Source: Deltaproteobacteria bacterium
GTDB lineage: Bacteria > Desulfobacterota > Desulfarculia > Desulfarculales > Desulfarculaceae
Assembly (NCBI GenBank): GCA_021811275.1
Contig: JAJZPI010000008.1
Span: 1-46,804 of the forward strand
Length of the DNA: 46,804 nt
Reading direction: 5' to 3'
This document shows positions 1 to 9,117 of this stretch, piece after piece. Below the pieces are notes generated by a model. That model searched no databases. It was not told where the DNA came from and saw only the letters and a list, made by a program, of their open reading frames with translations. Each line of letters opens with the position of its first letter. Position 1 is the first letter of the stretch. Both the position numbers and the translations under genes were made by a program.

Positions 1-274
1 TATTTATATCGAATTTATGCGCATCGGCTATTCTTTTTATCAGGGCGTTGAAGGTGCCCAAGCCATGGTCGCCATGGGCGGCCAGCTCGCCCAGGCTGAG
101 CTGGCCCTCGTAGCCCCCGGCCATGAGCAGGTCGATGGTCGATATCTGGTATACCGCCTCGCCCTCGAAGTCGGCCTGGCCGTGGGCGCAGCCCCCCAGG
201 CCGACGGCCAGGACGAGGGCCAGGACGAGGGCTGAAAGCCCCCGCGTGACGGCCTTGGTCAATCCATGCGGCAT
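1..274 (-). CDS. Acetolactate decarboxylase, lipoprotein form (partial, runs off window start)
   Basis: This frame opens with ATG at 274, preceded by a GAGAGGGG ribosome binding site, and stays open to the window edge. Residues 1-29 form a basic start, a hydrophobic stretch and the lipobox LGGC, so a lipidated, exported protein is predicted. From about residue 39 the sequence (VYQISTIDLLMAGGYEGQLS, then GELAAHGDHGLGTFNAL) matches the N-terminal core of alpha-acetolactate decarboxylase, which converts 2-acetolactate to acetoin. It starts 22 bp after leuB and is the last visible gene of the ilv-leu operon. After TFNAL the family motif (usually DGE...) is lost and the last ~45 bases are AT-rich, so the 3' part may be a junction or broken. 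The family call is fairly good; export and integrity are inference. Confidence 0.68.
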   Translation of the reverse strand, partial: MPHGLTKAVTRGLSALVLALVLAVGLGGCAHGQADFEGEAVYQISTIDLLMAGGYEGQLSLGELAAHGDHGLGTFNALIKRIADAHKFDIN

Positions 275-296
275 GAGTCGCCCCTCTCAATTCGGA

Positions 297-1289
297 TTAA
301 AGACGCGCGATCACCGCCCCGGTGGCCGCCGTGGTGTTGAGCGAGCCTCCCAGGTCGCCCGTGACCTCGCCCGCGGCCAGGGCCGCCTCCAGGGCCTTCT
401 CCACCCTTAGCGCCGCCGCCTCCTCGCCCAGGTGCCTGAGCAGCATGGCCCCGCAAAGAATGGCCGCCGAAGGGTTGGCCTTGCCCTGGCCGGCGATGTC
501 CGGGGCCGAGCCGTGCACCGGCTCGAAGAGGGCGTGCTCCGGGCCCAGGTTGGCGCTGGGGCAAAGCCCCAGCCCGCCGATGACTCCGGCGGCCAGGTCG
601 CTCAGGATGTCGCCGAATAGATTGGTGGTGACCATGACCTGATACTGGGTGGGGTCCAGCACCAGCTTCATGGCCGCCGAATCCACCAGCGCCTCCTCAT
701 AGGCGATGTCCCGGTAGTCGGCCGCCACCTTCCGGCAGCACTCCAAAAAGAGGCCATCGCTCAGGCGCAGCACGTTGGACTTGTGCACGGCGGTGACCAT
801 GCGGCGGCCATGGGCGCGGGCGTAGTCGAAGGCGAAACGGGCGATGCGCTCCGAGGCCCCGCGGGTGATGACCCGGGTGGCGGTCACCACCTCCGGGGTC
901 AGCCGGCTTTCGTGGCCGGCGTAGAGGCACTCGGTGTTCTCGCGCACGATCATCAGATCGGTTTTCGGGTGCAGGCAGGGCACGCCCTGGTAAGCCTTGG
1001 AGGGGCGCAGGTTGGCGAAGGTGCCCAGTTCGGCGCGCAAGCGCAAGATTACCTCCGCCGCGCTTTTGCCCACCGCCCCGAAGAGCACGGCCTTGGCGGC
1101 CAGGGCCCCGTCCAAGGTCTCCTGGGGAAGGGCCTTGCCGGTCCTCTCCAGGCAGTCGTCGCCGGCCTCGTAGGAGCGGAAGGCAAAGGCCACGCCGGTG
1201 GCCGTGAGGACTTGCGCGGCGGCGGCGGTGACCTCAGGTCCTATGCCGTCGCCTGGTATTACCGCCACATGATGGGGCGTCTTGGACAT
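297..1289 (-). CDS. leuB: 3-isopropylmalate dehydrogenase LeuB
   Basis: This 330-residue enzyme of the isocitrate/isopropylmalate dehydrogenase family catalyses oxidative decarboxylation of 3-isopropylmalate in leucine synthesis. It opens with the family motif VIPGDGIGPEV, followed by ELGTFANLRP, DLMIVRENTE, the substrate-binding lysine region TAVHKSNVLR and the metal/NAD region TTNLFGDILSDLAAG, then HGSAPDIAGQ. The length and the VRENTE form fit the shorter archaeal-like LeuB branch better than the ~355-residue E. coli type. The frame extends upstream into leuD, but the ATG at 1289 is the sensible start, 2 bp after the leuD stop. The operon context (leuC-leuD-leuB) supports isopropylmalate rather than isocitrate as substrate. 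Confidence 0.92.
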   Translation of the reverse strand: MSKTPHHVAVIPGDGIGPEVTAAAAQVLTATGVAFAFRSYEAGDDCLERTGKALPQETLDGALAAKAVLFGAVGKSAAEVILRLRAELGTFANLRPSKAYQGVPCLHPKTDLMIVRENTECLYAGHESRLTPEVVTATRVITRGASERIARFAFDYARAHGRRMVTAVHKSNVLRLSDGLFLECCRKVAADYRDIAYEEALVDSAAMKLVLDPTQYQVMVTTNLFGDILSDLAAGVIGGLGLCPSANLGPEHALFEPVHGSAPDIAGQGKANPSAAILCGAMLLRHLGEEAAALRVEKALEAALAAGEVTGDLGGSLNTTAATGAVIARL

Positions 1290-1291
1290 GA

Positions 1292-1921
1292 TCACTCCCG
1301 GGGGGTCAGGCCATGCGCGACGGCCTGCCATGGTTCTTGGTGGGATTCCTCGTAGGCCTTGATCTCGGCCTGGCGCTCCAGGGTGAGCCCGATGTCGTCC
1401 AGGCCCTCCAGCAAGCGGCGCTTGTGGAAGGGGTCGATCTTGAAAACGCAGGCGAAGCCGTCGGAGCCCAGCATCTCCTGGCGGGCCAGGTCCACGGTGA
1501 TGCGGTAGCCCTCGTTGGCCTGGGCCCGCTGGAGCCATTCCCGCATGAGCTGGCCGTCCATCTCCACCAGCAGCAGGCCGATCTTGGAAGCGTTGTTCCG
1601 AAATATGTCGGCGAAGGAGGGGGCGACCACCACCCGGAAGCCGTAGTCCAGGAGGGCCCATGGCGCGTGCTCGCGGCTGGAGCCGGAGCCGAAGTTCTCC
1701 CCGGCCAGCAGGATCGTGGCCCCCTGGTAGCGAGGCTGGTTGAGCACGAAACCGAGGTCCGGTGAGCCGTCTGGCTTGAAGCGCCAGTTGTAAAAGAGGT
1801 ACTGGCCGAAGCCCTCGCGCTCCACCCGCTTCAGGAACTGCTTTGGTATGAGCTGGTCGGTGTCCACGTTGGCCCGGTCCAGGGGCGCGGCCAGTCCGGT
1901 GAGGACGGTAAATTTCTGCAT
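1292..1921 (-). CDS. leuD: 3-isopropylmalate dehydratase small subunit LeuD
   Basis: A 209-residue swivel-domain subunit that pairs with LeuC to isomerise 2- to 3-isopropylmalate. Visible family motifs are ANVDTDQLIPKQFL near the N-terminus, FNWRF-type YNWRFKPDG, and the substrate-loop signature GENFGSGSSREHAPWAL, followed by APSFADIFRNNASKIGLL. The length equals the bacterial LeuD type (about 200 residues), not the short archaeal form. It follows leuC by 10 bp and precedes leuB by 2 bp, so the three are translated from one message. Confidence 0.96.
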   Translation of the reverse strand: MQKFTVLTGLAAPLDRANVDTDQLIPKQFLKRVEREGFGQYLFYNWRFKPDGSPDLGFVLNQPRYQGATILLAGENFGSGSSREHAPWALLDYGFRVVVAPSFADIFRNNASKIGLLLVEMDGQLMREWLQRAQANEGYRITVDLARQEMLGSDGFACVFKIDPFHKRRLLEGLDDIGLTLERQAEIKAYEESHQEPWQAVAHGLTPRE

Positions 1922-1931
1922 GTCGGTTTCC

Positions 1932-3329
1932 TTAAATAAGTTGGCGCGGGTCGCTCAGGCGGCCGGTGACCGCCGCCGCCGCCGCGCTGGCCGGGCTGAC
2001 CAAGTGAGTGCGCCCTCCCCTGCCCTGTCGGTCCTCGAAGTTGCGGTTACTGGTGGAGGCGCAACGCTCGCCGGCCTCCAGCACGTCGGGGTTCATGGCC
2101 AGGCACATGCTGCATCCCGGCAGCCTCCACTCGAAACCCGCCTCCTTGAAGACCCGGTCCAGGCCTTCGGCCTCGGCTTGGGCCTTGACCTGGCCCGAGC
2201 CGGGCACCACCAGGGCCCGCACGCCGGGGGACACCTTGCGCGCACCCACCACCGCGGCGGCGGCGCGCAGGTCCTCCAGGCGACCGTTGGTGCAGGAGCC
2301 GATGAACACGCAGTCCACCGCCACGTCCCTAAAAGGCACGCCAGGCTTGAGGGCCATGTAGTCCAGGGCGCGCAGGGCGCTGGCGCGCTCCTGTTCGCCG
2401 GCCAGACCGGCGGGGTCGGGCGCCGCGCCGGTTATCTCCGCCACCTGGCCGGGGTTGGTGCCCCAGGTGACCTGGGGGCCGATGGCTGTAGCGTCGAGGC
2501 TCACCTCGCGGTCGTAGCGCGAGCCGGGGTCGCTGGGCAGGGTGCGCCACCAGGCCGCCGCCCGCTCGAAGTCTCCGCCCTGGGGGGCGTAAGGCCGGCC
2601 GCGCAGCCAGGAGATGGTGGTCTCGTCCGGGGCCACCATGCCGGCCTTGGCTCCGCACTCCACCGACATGTTGCACATGGTCATGCGGCCTTCCATGGAA
2701 AGAGCCGTCACCGCCTTGCCCAGGTACTCGATGACATGGCCGGTGCCTCCTGCCACGCCCAGGCGGCCGATGATGGCCAGGATCAGATCCTTGGCGCTCA
2801 CGCCCGGCCCGAGCGCTCCGCCTACGCGCACGGCCATCGTCCGAGGCCGGTCCTGGGGCAGGGTCTGGGTGGCCAACAAGTGCTCCACCTCGCTGGTGCC
2901 CACCCCGAAAGCCAAGGCCCCGAAGGCCCCGTGGGTGGCGGTGTGGCTGTCGCCGCAGAACACGGTCTGGCCGGGCAGGATGAGCCCCAGTTCGGGCATG
3001 CAGACGTGGATGACGCCCTGGCGGGGATCGGTGGTGTCCAGGAGCGCGACCCCGAATTCGGCGCAGTTGGCGCGCAGGGCCTTGAGCTGGGCGTCGGCCA
3101 CGGCGTCGGCCAGGGGTTCGGCGCGGTTGTCGGTAGGCACGATGTGATCCACCACCGCGTAGGTGAGGTCGGTCCGGCGCACCTGGCGGCCAGCGGCCCG
3201 CAGGCCCGCGAAGGCCTGTGGCGAGGTCACTTCATGCACCAGATGGCGGTCGGCGTAGAGAAGGTCGGGTTGGCCGGCCTGGCTGCGCACCAAATGGCTG
3301 CGCCAAATCTTGTCGAGCAAAGTAGACAT
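1932..3329 (-). CDS. leuC: 3-isopropylmalate dehydratase large subunit LeuC
   Basis: A 465-residue aconitase-family protein carrying the [4Fe-4S] cluster of isopropylmalate isomerase. The motifs [37 protein letters not shown] and [12 protein letters not shown] supply the substrate site and the three cluster cysteines. The start ATG at 3329 gives MSTLLDKIW, typical for LeuC, and has an AGGAG site 6-7 bases upstream. A longer reading exists but its extra N-terminus has no LeuC character. It lies 222 bp downstream of ilvC, the only large gap inside the operon. Confidence 0.96.
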   Translation of the reverse strand: MSTLLDKIWRSHLVRSQAGQPDLLYADRHLVHEVTSPQAFAGLRAAGRQVRRTDLTYAVVDHIVPTDNRAEPLADAVADAQLKALRANCAEFGVALLDTTDPRQGVIHVCMPELGLILPGQTVFCGDSHTATHGAFGALAFGVGTSEVEHLLATQTLPQDRPRTMAVRVGGALGPGVSAKDLILAIIGRLGVAGGTGHVIEYLGKAVTALSMEGRMTMCNMSVECGAKAGMVAPDETTISWLRGRPYAPQGGDFERAAAWWRTLPSDPGSRYDREVSLDATAIGPQVTWGTNPGQVAEITGAAPDPAGLAGEQERASALRALDYMALKPGVPFRDVAVDCVFIGSCTNGRLEDLRAAAAVVGARKVSPGVRALVVPGSGQVKAQAEAEGLDRVFKEAGFEWRLPGCSMCLAMNPDVLEAGERCASTSNRNFEDRQGRGGRTHLVSPASAAAAAVTGRLSDPRQLI

Positions 3330-3402
3330 GTCGCTCCTGCTCCGTCCCCGGCCCGGATCGATCTCGGCCGGGCGCGGCGATGGGTCCAATGCGCCTGGGC
3401 AA

Positions 3403-3418
3403 GGCCGGCGCGCCGGCC
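3403..3418. repeat. Perfect 16-bp GC palindrome in the ilvC-leuC gap
   Basis: GGCCGGCGCGCCGGCC is its own reverse complement. It lies about 75 bp upstream of leuC in the only long spacer of the operon. It could be an RNA hairpin in the leuC leader, a protein site, or chance in very GC-rich DNA. Confidence 0.45.
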
Positions 3419-3466
3419 CTCCAAGGTTGAAACCCGCCGGCGGCGAAATACGCCCCACCGTCTCAA

Positions 3467-3496
3467 GCTATAGCAAAAAGATCGGCGCTTGGCACC
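3467..3496 (-). terminator. Possible weak terminator after ilvC, overlapping an extended -10-like box
   Basis: Read on the minus strand, GGTGCCAAGCGCC can fold into a 5-bp stem with a CAA loop and is followed by GATCTTTTT, the layout of a weak intrinsic terminator about 55 bp after the ilvC stop. Immediately after it TGCTATAGC (3467-3475) resembles an extended -10 element, without a good -35. Together they suggest partial uncoupling of leuCDB from ilvDBNC. The stem is short, so this is tentative. Confidence 0.3.
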
Positions 3497-3551
3497 TGCC
3501 GGCCTCTGGTCCGCGCGGCGAGGGCCTTTGCTCCCCCGCCGCGCCGGTATT

Positions 3552-4544
<993 letters not shown>

Positions 4545-4557
4545 CGTGAGTTTCTCC

Positions 4558-5160
4558 TTACTTGAGCCTTAACAGGTTCGTGTTGTCGTCGTCATCGTCG
4601 TCGGGGTCCGCAAACCCCAGGGGGTCGCTTCCAACTTCAAAGTTTTGGTTTTGGTCGTAGGGCTGTCCGTGGGCTTCGCGCCGTCCGCGGGCCATGACGA
4701 TCTGGCCGGTGCGGGCCATCTCGATAATGCCGAAGGGGCGCATCATCTCGATCATGGCCTGGATCTTTTTGGAGTTGCCGCTGACCTCCACCACCAGGGC
4801 GCGCGGGTCCACGTGGGTTATGGCCGCGCGGAAAATATTGGCCAACTCCACTATCTCCCCGCGCCTTTCCGGCGGGGCCTTGACCTTGATCAAGGCCAGG
4901 CCGCGCTCCACCCGCGGCTGGCGGGTGAGATCGTCGACCCTGAGCACGTCCACCAGCCTCCTCAGCTGCTTGACCACCTGCTCGCGCACGGCGTCGTCGC
5001 CGCTGACCACCACGCTCATGCGCGAGACCAGCGGGTCCTCGGTTTCGCCCACGGCCAGGCTGATGATGTTGAAGCCGCGCCGGGTGAAGAGGCCGGCGAC
5101 CCGTGCCAGAACGCCGGGCTCGTTCCTGACCAGCACCGCTATGGGGTTCAGGCGCTCCAT
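4558..5160 (-). CDS. ilvN: Acetolactate synthase small (regulatory) subunit IlvN/IlvH
   Basis: A 200-residue regulatory subunit. The N-terminal ACT domain ([20 protein letters not shown], residues ~9-28, then [19 protein letters not shown]) binds valine in this family and gives feedback control of IlvB. The second half is the small-subunit C-terminal domain (LALIKVKAP, then [19 protein letters not shown]). The extreme C-terminus is unusual: about 40 residues beyond the family core, ending in a run of six aspartates and NTNLLRLK. Its ATG overlaps the ilvB stop by one base, which implies translational coupling. Confidence 0.95.
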   Translation of the reverse strand: MERLNPIAVLVRNEPGVLARVAGLFTRRGFNIISLAVGETEDPLVSRMSVVVSGDDAVREQVVKQLRRLVDVLRVDDLTRQPRVERGLALIKVKAPPERRGEIVELANIFRAAITHVDPRALVVEVSGNSKKIQAMIEMMRPFGIIEMARTGQIVMARGRREAHGQPYDQNQNFEVGSDPLGFADPDDDDDDNTNLLRLK

Positions 5161-6908
5161 CAGCTGGCCTCCGTGCGGCAGGGCATGAAGTCCACGTTGG
5201 CCGCGCCGGCCGGCACCATGGGCAGCACCGGCTCCTCGGGGTCGACCATCACGTCCAGGATCACCGGCAATTGTTTGGCCCGGGCCTCCTTCATGGCCCA
5301 GCGCAGGGCCGGCTCCAATTCCTCGGGCCTTTCAACCCGCCGACCCAGGGCCCCGAAGGCCTGGGCCACCTTGTCGTAGTCTGGCGGCTCAAGATTGCTC
5401 TGGGAGAGCCGCTGCTCGAAGAACATGTCCTGCCATTGGCGCACCATGCCCAGGTGGGCGTTCTTGAGCACCGCCGCCACCACCGGCACCCGGTAGCGCA
5501 CGGCGGTGGTCAGTTCCTGGATATTCATCAAAAAGGAACCGTCGCCGTCGATGAGGAACACGTTTTTCCCGGGCTTGGCCAGCTTGGCGCCGATGGCTGC
5601 TGGCAGGCCGTAGCCCATGGTGCCCAGCCCGCCGCTGGTGACCAGGGTGCGCGGGGCGCGGAAGTCGTAGTACTGGGCGGTGAACATCTGGTGCTGGCCC
5701 ACGCCGGTGACAACGATATCGGTGTCGCCCATGAGAGAACTGACTCGCTCCACCACCTGCTGGGGCAGGATCACTCCGTCCTTGGCGCGGTAGCCCATGG
5801 GGAAGCGGGCCTTCCAGGTGGCGATGTTCTTGTGCCAGGCGCTGAAGTCCGGCCGGCTCTCCCAGGCGCGGGCGCCCTTGGTAAGCGCCTCCAGGACCGG
5901 TTTGGCGTCGCCCACGATGGGCACCGCCGCCGCGAGCGTCTTGCCGATCTCCGAGGCGTCCACGTCCACATGAATGATGCGGGCTTGGGGCGCGAAGGCC
6001 TCGAGCTTGCCAGTGACCCGGTCGTCAAGGCGGCAGCCCACGCACAGGATCACGTCGCTGTTGTGCAGGGACAGGTTGGCGTAGCCGGTGCCGTGCATGC
6101 CCGGCATGCCCAGGGAGAGCCGGTGCCGGCTAGGGAAGCAGCCCAGGCCCATGAGGGTGGTGGTCACAGGCAGGTCGAGACACTCGGCCAACTCCTTGAG
6201 CTGGGCGCTGGCCCCGGCGTGAATAATGCCGCCGCCGGCCAAAATAACCGGCTGGCGCGCGGCCTTGATCAGACCCAGGGCGCGCTCGATCTGCAGGGGA
6301 TGACCGGCGCGCGGGGCCTTGCGGCCGTTGACGGCCGCCGCTACGGCGGTCATGATCTCGGTCTCGCCCACAGCCACATCCCGAGGCAGGTCGATGAGCA
6401 CCGGCCCCGGCCGGCCGGTGGCCGCCAGCTGGAAGGCCTGGGCGATGACCGGAGCCACCTGGTCGGCATTGGTGAGCTGGTAGTTGTGCTTGGTGATGGG
6501 CATGGTGATGCCGCGCATGTCAGCTTCCTGGAAGGCATCGTTGCCCAACAGGTGCGAACTGACCTGGCCGGTAATGGCCACCACCGGGGTGCTGTCCATC
6601 ATGGCGTCGGCCAGGCCGGTGACCAGGTTGGTGGCCCCCGGCCCGCTGGTGGTCATGACCACCCCCGGCCGTCCGGTGACCCGGGCGAAGCCCTCGGCCA
6701 TGTGGGCCCCACCCTGCTCGTGGCCCACGATCAGGTGCTTGAGGCCGCCGTCGCGATGAAGGGCGTCGTAGACTGGCATGATCTGCCCGCCCACCATGCC
6801 GAAGATCACTTCCACTCCCTGGGCCTTGAGCGAGGCGATCACCGCGTCGGCGCCGGTGGCGCGGCTGCGGGGGTAGGCGCTCTTCTGCTCTTTGGCGTGG
6901 GCGTTCAT
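5160..6908 (-). CDS. ilvB: Acetolactate synthase large (catalytic) subunit IlvB
   Basis: A 582-residue ThDP enzyme that condenses pyruvate to 2-acetolactate, or pyruvate with 2-oxobutyrate. The catalytic glutamate is in GHEQGGAHMAEGFARVTGRP, the FAD/central region includes QEADMRGITMPITKHNYQL, and the ThDP/Mg site is DGDGSFLMNIQELTTAVRYR followed by LGMVRQWQ. I chose ATG 6908 because GGAG lies 9 bases upstream; an in-frame ATG at 6923 has no clear site. The usual NN in the ThDP loop reads KN here. It lies 46 bp after ilvD and overlaps ilvN by one base. Confidence 0.97.
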   Translation of the reverse strand: MNAHAKEQKSAYPRSRATGADAVIASLKAQGVEVIFGMVGGQIMPVYDALHRDGGLKHLIVGHEQGGAHMAEGFARVTGRPGVVMTTSGPGATNLVTGLADAMMDSTPVVAITGQVSSHLLGNDAFQEADMRGITMPITKHNYQLTNADQVAPVIAQAFQLAATGRPGPVLIDLPRDVAVGETEIMTAVAAAVNGRKAPRAGHPLQIERALGLIKAARQPVILAGGGIIHAGASAQLKELAECLDLPVTTTLMGLGCFPSRHRLSLGMPGMHGTGYANLSLHNSDVILCVGCRLDDRVTGKLEAFAPQARIIHVDVDASEIGKTLAAAVPIVGDAKPVLEALTKGARAWESRPDFSAWHKNIATWKARFPMGYRAKDGVILPQQVVERVSSLMGDTDIVVTGVGQHQMFTAQYYDFRAPRTLVTSGGLGTMGYGLPAAIGAKLAKPGKNVFLIDGDGSFLMNIQELTTAVRYRVPVVAAVLKNAHLGMVRQWQDMFFEQRLSQSNLEPPDYDKVAQAFGALGRRVERPEELEPALRWAMKEARAKQLPVILDVMVDPEEPVLPMVPAGAANVDFMPCRTEAS

Positions 6909-6954
6909 TTTTTCTATCTCCATGTCTAGCAGCCTGTCCGGCAGCTTTTCGCGT

Positions 6955-8643
6955 CTATTTTTCCGCGCCGCCCAGGTCCAGCACCGCCCCCTGGGAGGCG
7001 TCGCTGACCAGGGCCGCGTAACGGGCCAGGACCCCGCGGGTGAACTTGGGAGCAGGCCGCTTCCAAACCGCGGCCCGGCGCTCAAGCTCCTTTGGCTCCA
7101 CCAGCAGATCCAGGCGGCGTCCGGGGATGTCTATGGCGATCTGGTCGCCGTCGGCCACCAGGGCCAAGGGTCCGCCCCGGGCCGCCTCGGGCGAGGCGTG
7201 GCCGATGGCCGCCCCCCGGCTGCCGCCGGAAAAGCGTCCATCGGTGACCAAGGCCACCTTGCCGTTCAGACAGCCGCCGCTGATCAGGCTGGTCAGGGCC
7301 AGCATCTCGCGCATGCCCGGACCGCCGGCCGGCCCCTCGTAGCGCACCACCAGCACCTCGCCGGGCTTGACTCCCCCGGCGTTGACCTCGACCACCGCCG
7401 CTTCCTCGCCGTCGAAGACCCGGGCCGGGCCGGCGAAGCGCAGCAGGCCGGAGTCCACCGCGCTTTGCTTGACCACCGCCCCCAGCGGAGCCAGGCTGCC
7501 CTTGAGCACGGCCAGGCCGCCCTCGGCGTGCACCGGCTCGGCCAGGCTGTGGATCACCGGCTGGTCGAAAAACTCGGCCCCCGACACTTGGTGGGGCAGG
7601 TTCTCGGCCACGGTCTTACCGCCGACCGTGGAGGCGTCCAGGTGCAGCAGGGGCCGCAGGTGGGCCATGACCGCCCCCACCCCCCCGGCGGCCTGCAAGT
7701 GGTTCATGCGCATGGGGCCGCCGGGGCTCATGGAGCAAAGATGCGGGGTGGTGCGGGCCAGGCGGTCGAAGTCGTCGGGGCCGAAGTCCACGCCCGCCTC
7801 TCGGGCGATGGCGGTCAGGTGCAGGATGGAGTTGGTCGATCCGCCCAGGGCCAAATCCACCCGGACGGCGTTCTCCAGGGACTCGCGGCTGAGCAGCAGG
7901 CTGGGGCGAAGGTCGGCCTTGAGCGCGCCCATGATCGCCTGGCCGGAGGCGTGAGCCACCTCCTCCTTGGCCTCGTCCAAGGCCCCGGCGCAGGCGCAGC
8001 CGGGCAGGGAGAACCCCAGGGCTTCGGTGAGGCAGGCCATGGTGTTGGCTGTGAACATGCCGGCACAGGAGCCCGCCCCGGGACAGGCGCAGTCCTCCAG
8101 CTCGGTCAACTCATCGGCGCTCATCTGGCCAGCCTGGGCTTTGGCCACGGCCTCGAAAACCGTAATCAGGTCCACCACTTTTCCCTGGTGCTGGCCTGCG
8201 GCCATGGGCCCGCCGGTGACCACCACCGCCGGCAGGTCCAGGCGCGCGGCGGCCATGAGCATGCCCGGCACGATCTTGTCGCAGGAGGCGATGAGCACCA
8301 GGGCGTCGAAGCAGTGGGCCCTGGCCATGAGTTCCACGGTGTCGGCCACGACCTCGCGGCTGGGCAGGGAATAGTGCATGCCCTCGTGCCCCATGGCCAG
8401 GCCGTCACAGATGGCCATGGTGTGGAACTCCAGGGGAGTGCCCCCGGCCTCGCGCACCCCGCGCTTGACCGCGCTCGCCAGGCGGTCCAACTCGATGTGG
8501 CCGGGCACCACCTCGGTCCAGGAATTGGCGATGCCGATGAAGGGGCGCTCCATCTCGGGACGGCTGAGGCCCAAGGCCTTTAGCAACGCGCGTTGGGGGG
8601 CCCTCATTACGCCTTGTTTCATTTTCTGGCTGTTCAGCTTCAT
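6955..8643 (-). CDS. ilvD: Dihydroxy-acid dehydratase IlvD
   Basis: A 562-residue Fe-S dehydratase making 2-oxoisovalerate and 2-oxo-3-methylvalerate. Motifs: FIGIANSWTEVVPGHIELD, CDGLAMGHEGMHYSLPSREV, the cluster cysteine in SCDKIVPGMLMA, and the second cysteine group in DCACPGAGSCAGMFTANTM. The C-terminal part carries TDGRFSGGSRGAAIGHASPE. The ATG at 8643 follows a GAGG site. It is the first large gene of the ilv-leu operon, placed about 160 bp after a short leader ORF and immediately after a pair of mutually exclusive GC hairpins (8657-8707), so it is the direct target of any attenuation in the leader. Confidence 0.97.
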   Translation of the reverse strand: MKLNSQKMKQGVMRAPQRALLKALGLSRPEMERPFIGIANSWTEVVPGHIELDRLASAVKRGVREAGGTPLEFHTMAICDGLAMGHEGMHYSLPSREVVADTVELMARAHCFDALVLIASCDKIVPGMLMAAARLDLPAVVVTGGPMAAGQHQGKVVDLITVFEAVAKAQAGQMSADELTELEDCACPGAGSCAGMFTANTMACLTEALGFSLPGCACAGALDEAKEEVAHASGQAIMGALKADLRPSLLLSRESLENAVRVDLALGGSTNSILHLTAIAREAGVDFGPDDFDRLARTTPHLCSMSPGGPMRMNHLQAAGGVGAVMAHLRPLLHLDASTVGGKTVAENLPHQVSGAEFFDQPVIHSLAEPVHAEGGLAVLKGSLAPLGAVVKQSAVDSGLLRFAGPARVFDGEEAAVVEVNAGGVKPGEVLVVRYEGPAGGPGMREMLALTSLISGGCLNGKVALVTDGRFSGGSRGAAIGHASPEAARGGPLALVADGDQIAIDIPGRRLDLLVEPKELERRAAVWKRPAPKFTRGVLARYAALVSDASQGAVLDLGGAEK

Positions 8644-8656
8644 TTTTTCCTCGCCT

Positions 8657-8707
8657 CGCCGGGACGCCGGCCTGCCCCGGCCCCGGCGGGGGGCGCCTTC
8701 CGCCGGG
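8657..8707 (-). promoter_or_regulatory. Mutually exclusive hairpins upstream of the ilvD start
   Basis: On the transcript three segments can pair in two ways. Segment A (8700-8707, CCCGGCGG) is complementary to B (8681-8690, containing CCGCCGGG). B is also complementary to C (8657-8663, CCCGGCG), which ends 6-7 bases before the ilvD Shine-Dalgarno. A:B and B:C cannot form together. B:C would put a stable stem against the ribosome site. This is the geometry of a translational switch, but GC-rich DNA makes such pairings easy by chance. Confidence 0.4.
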
Positions 8708-8802
8708 CTCCGGATTAACCAGGGATGCCCTTTAGGAAGGACGGGACGGCCAAGGCCCGCGGCCTCGACATGAAAACCATTAATTTTTCAGCGGTGGAGT
8801 CG

Positions 8803-8819
8803 GCCCCTATAGGGGCAGG
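8803..8819 (-). promoter_or_regulatory. Stop-codon hairpin of leader peptide 2
   Basis: GCCCCTATAGGGGC (8803-8816) is a perfect palindrome that contains the last Leu codon CTA and the TAG stop of leader ORF 2. A translating ribosome would melt it. The overlapping CCTGCCCC (transcript sense, 8812-8819) is also an exact 8-nt complement of GGGGCAGG at 8671-8678, between the hairpin arms next to ilvD. There is no U-run after it, so it is not a classic terminator. Confidence 0.55.
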
Positions 8820-8983
8820 ATAATCAGCAGGCCGGGAAGGCTGGATACCAGTACGGTGCGGAGAGGGGAGAAGGCGAAGCCGGAGAAAAGACGGGCGGGG
8901 GCGGATGCGGTTCGCGTTGCGCCGGCAGAATGTTCCCGTTGGCCGCGAGAGCTGGCCTGGGCTGTTTTGGACCTGGGTTTCAT
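8807..8983 (-). CDS. Leader peptide 2 of the ilv-leu operon (58 aa)
   Basis: A 58-codon ORF with ATG at 8983 and AGGGAGA about 9 bases upstream. The first 40 residues are low-complexity (Ala, Ser, Arg, Pro). The C-terminus reads TVLVSSLPGLLIILPL and stops at TAG inside a GCCCC/GGGGC palindrome; 10 of the last 17 residues are Leu, Ile or Val, the end products of the operon. Val is coded by GTA and the last Leu by CTA, rare-looking codons in this GC-rich DNA. The 3' end is nearly the same as leader ORF 1, codon by codon, over CTG CTG ATT A.. CTG CCC CTA. It sits between the promoter and ilvD. The role as an attenuation leader, as for enteric IlvL, is inference; the protein itself is probably not the functional product. 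Confidence 0.7.
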   Translation of the reverse strand: MKPRSKTAQASSRGQREHSAGATRTASAPARLFSGFAFSPLRTVLVSSLPGLLIILPL

Positions 8984-9012
8984 GGCTCGATTCTCCCTTT
9001 TTTCGGATTCCC

Positions 9013-9026
9013 GCCCCTCTAGGGGC
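9013..9026 (-). promoter_or_regulatory. Third GCCCC/GGGGC hairpin, between the two leader ORFs
   Basis: GCCCCTAGAGGGGC (transcript sense) folds into a 6-bp stem with a 2-nt loop and resembles the two stop-codon hairpins, but no leader ORF ends in it. It lies about 15 bases before the ribosome site of leader ORF 2. It is followed by GGGAATCC, not by U residues. It may be the remnant of a third copy of the unit or part of the alternative structure of leader 1. Confidence 0.4.
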
Positions 9027-9043
9027 TGGAATTTACCTATTTG

Positions 9044-9051
9044 GCCTGCCC
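9044..9051 (-). promoter_or_regulatory. Distal pairing partner of the leader 1 stop region
   Basis: In transcript sense this reads GGGCAGGC, an exact complement of GCCTGCCC at 9129-9136, which overlaps the 5' arm of the leader 1 stop hairpin. Pairing would span about 80 nt and would exclude the local hairpin. The leader 2 copy has the same relation to 8671-8678. Confidence 0.4.
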
Positions 9052-9117
9052 GGTATAACCGAGGTTGGCCAGGGCCGGGGCCCGTAGTCGCTAACTTGGG
9101 ATTTGGTCTGGTTTGCG

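Noticed and set aside
1848-3473. 541-codon open frame on the plus strand opposite leuC
   Set aside because: It is the antisense shadow of leuC: GC-rich codon bias opens long opposite frames, and the translation is low-complexity (His/Gly/Ala/Gln-rich) without any domain.
5271-8583. Two plus-strand frames of 552 and 563 codons opposite ilvB and ilvD
   Set aside because: Same shadow effect; the minus-strand frames carry complete ThDP and Fe-S motifs, the plus-strand ones none.
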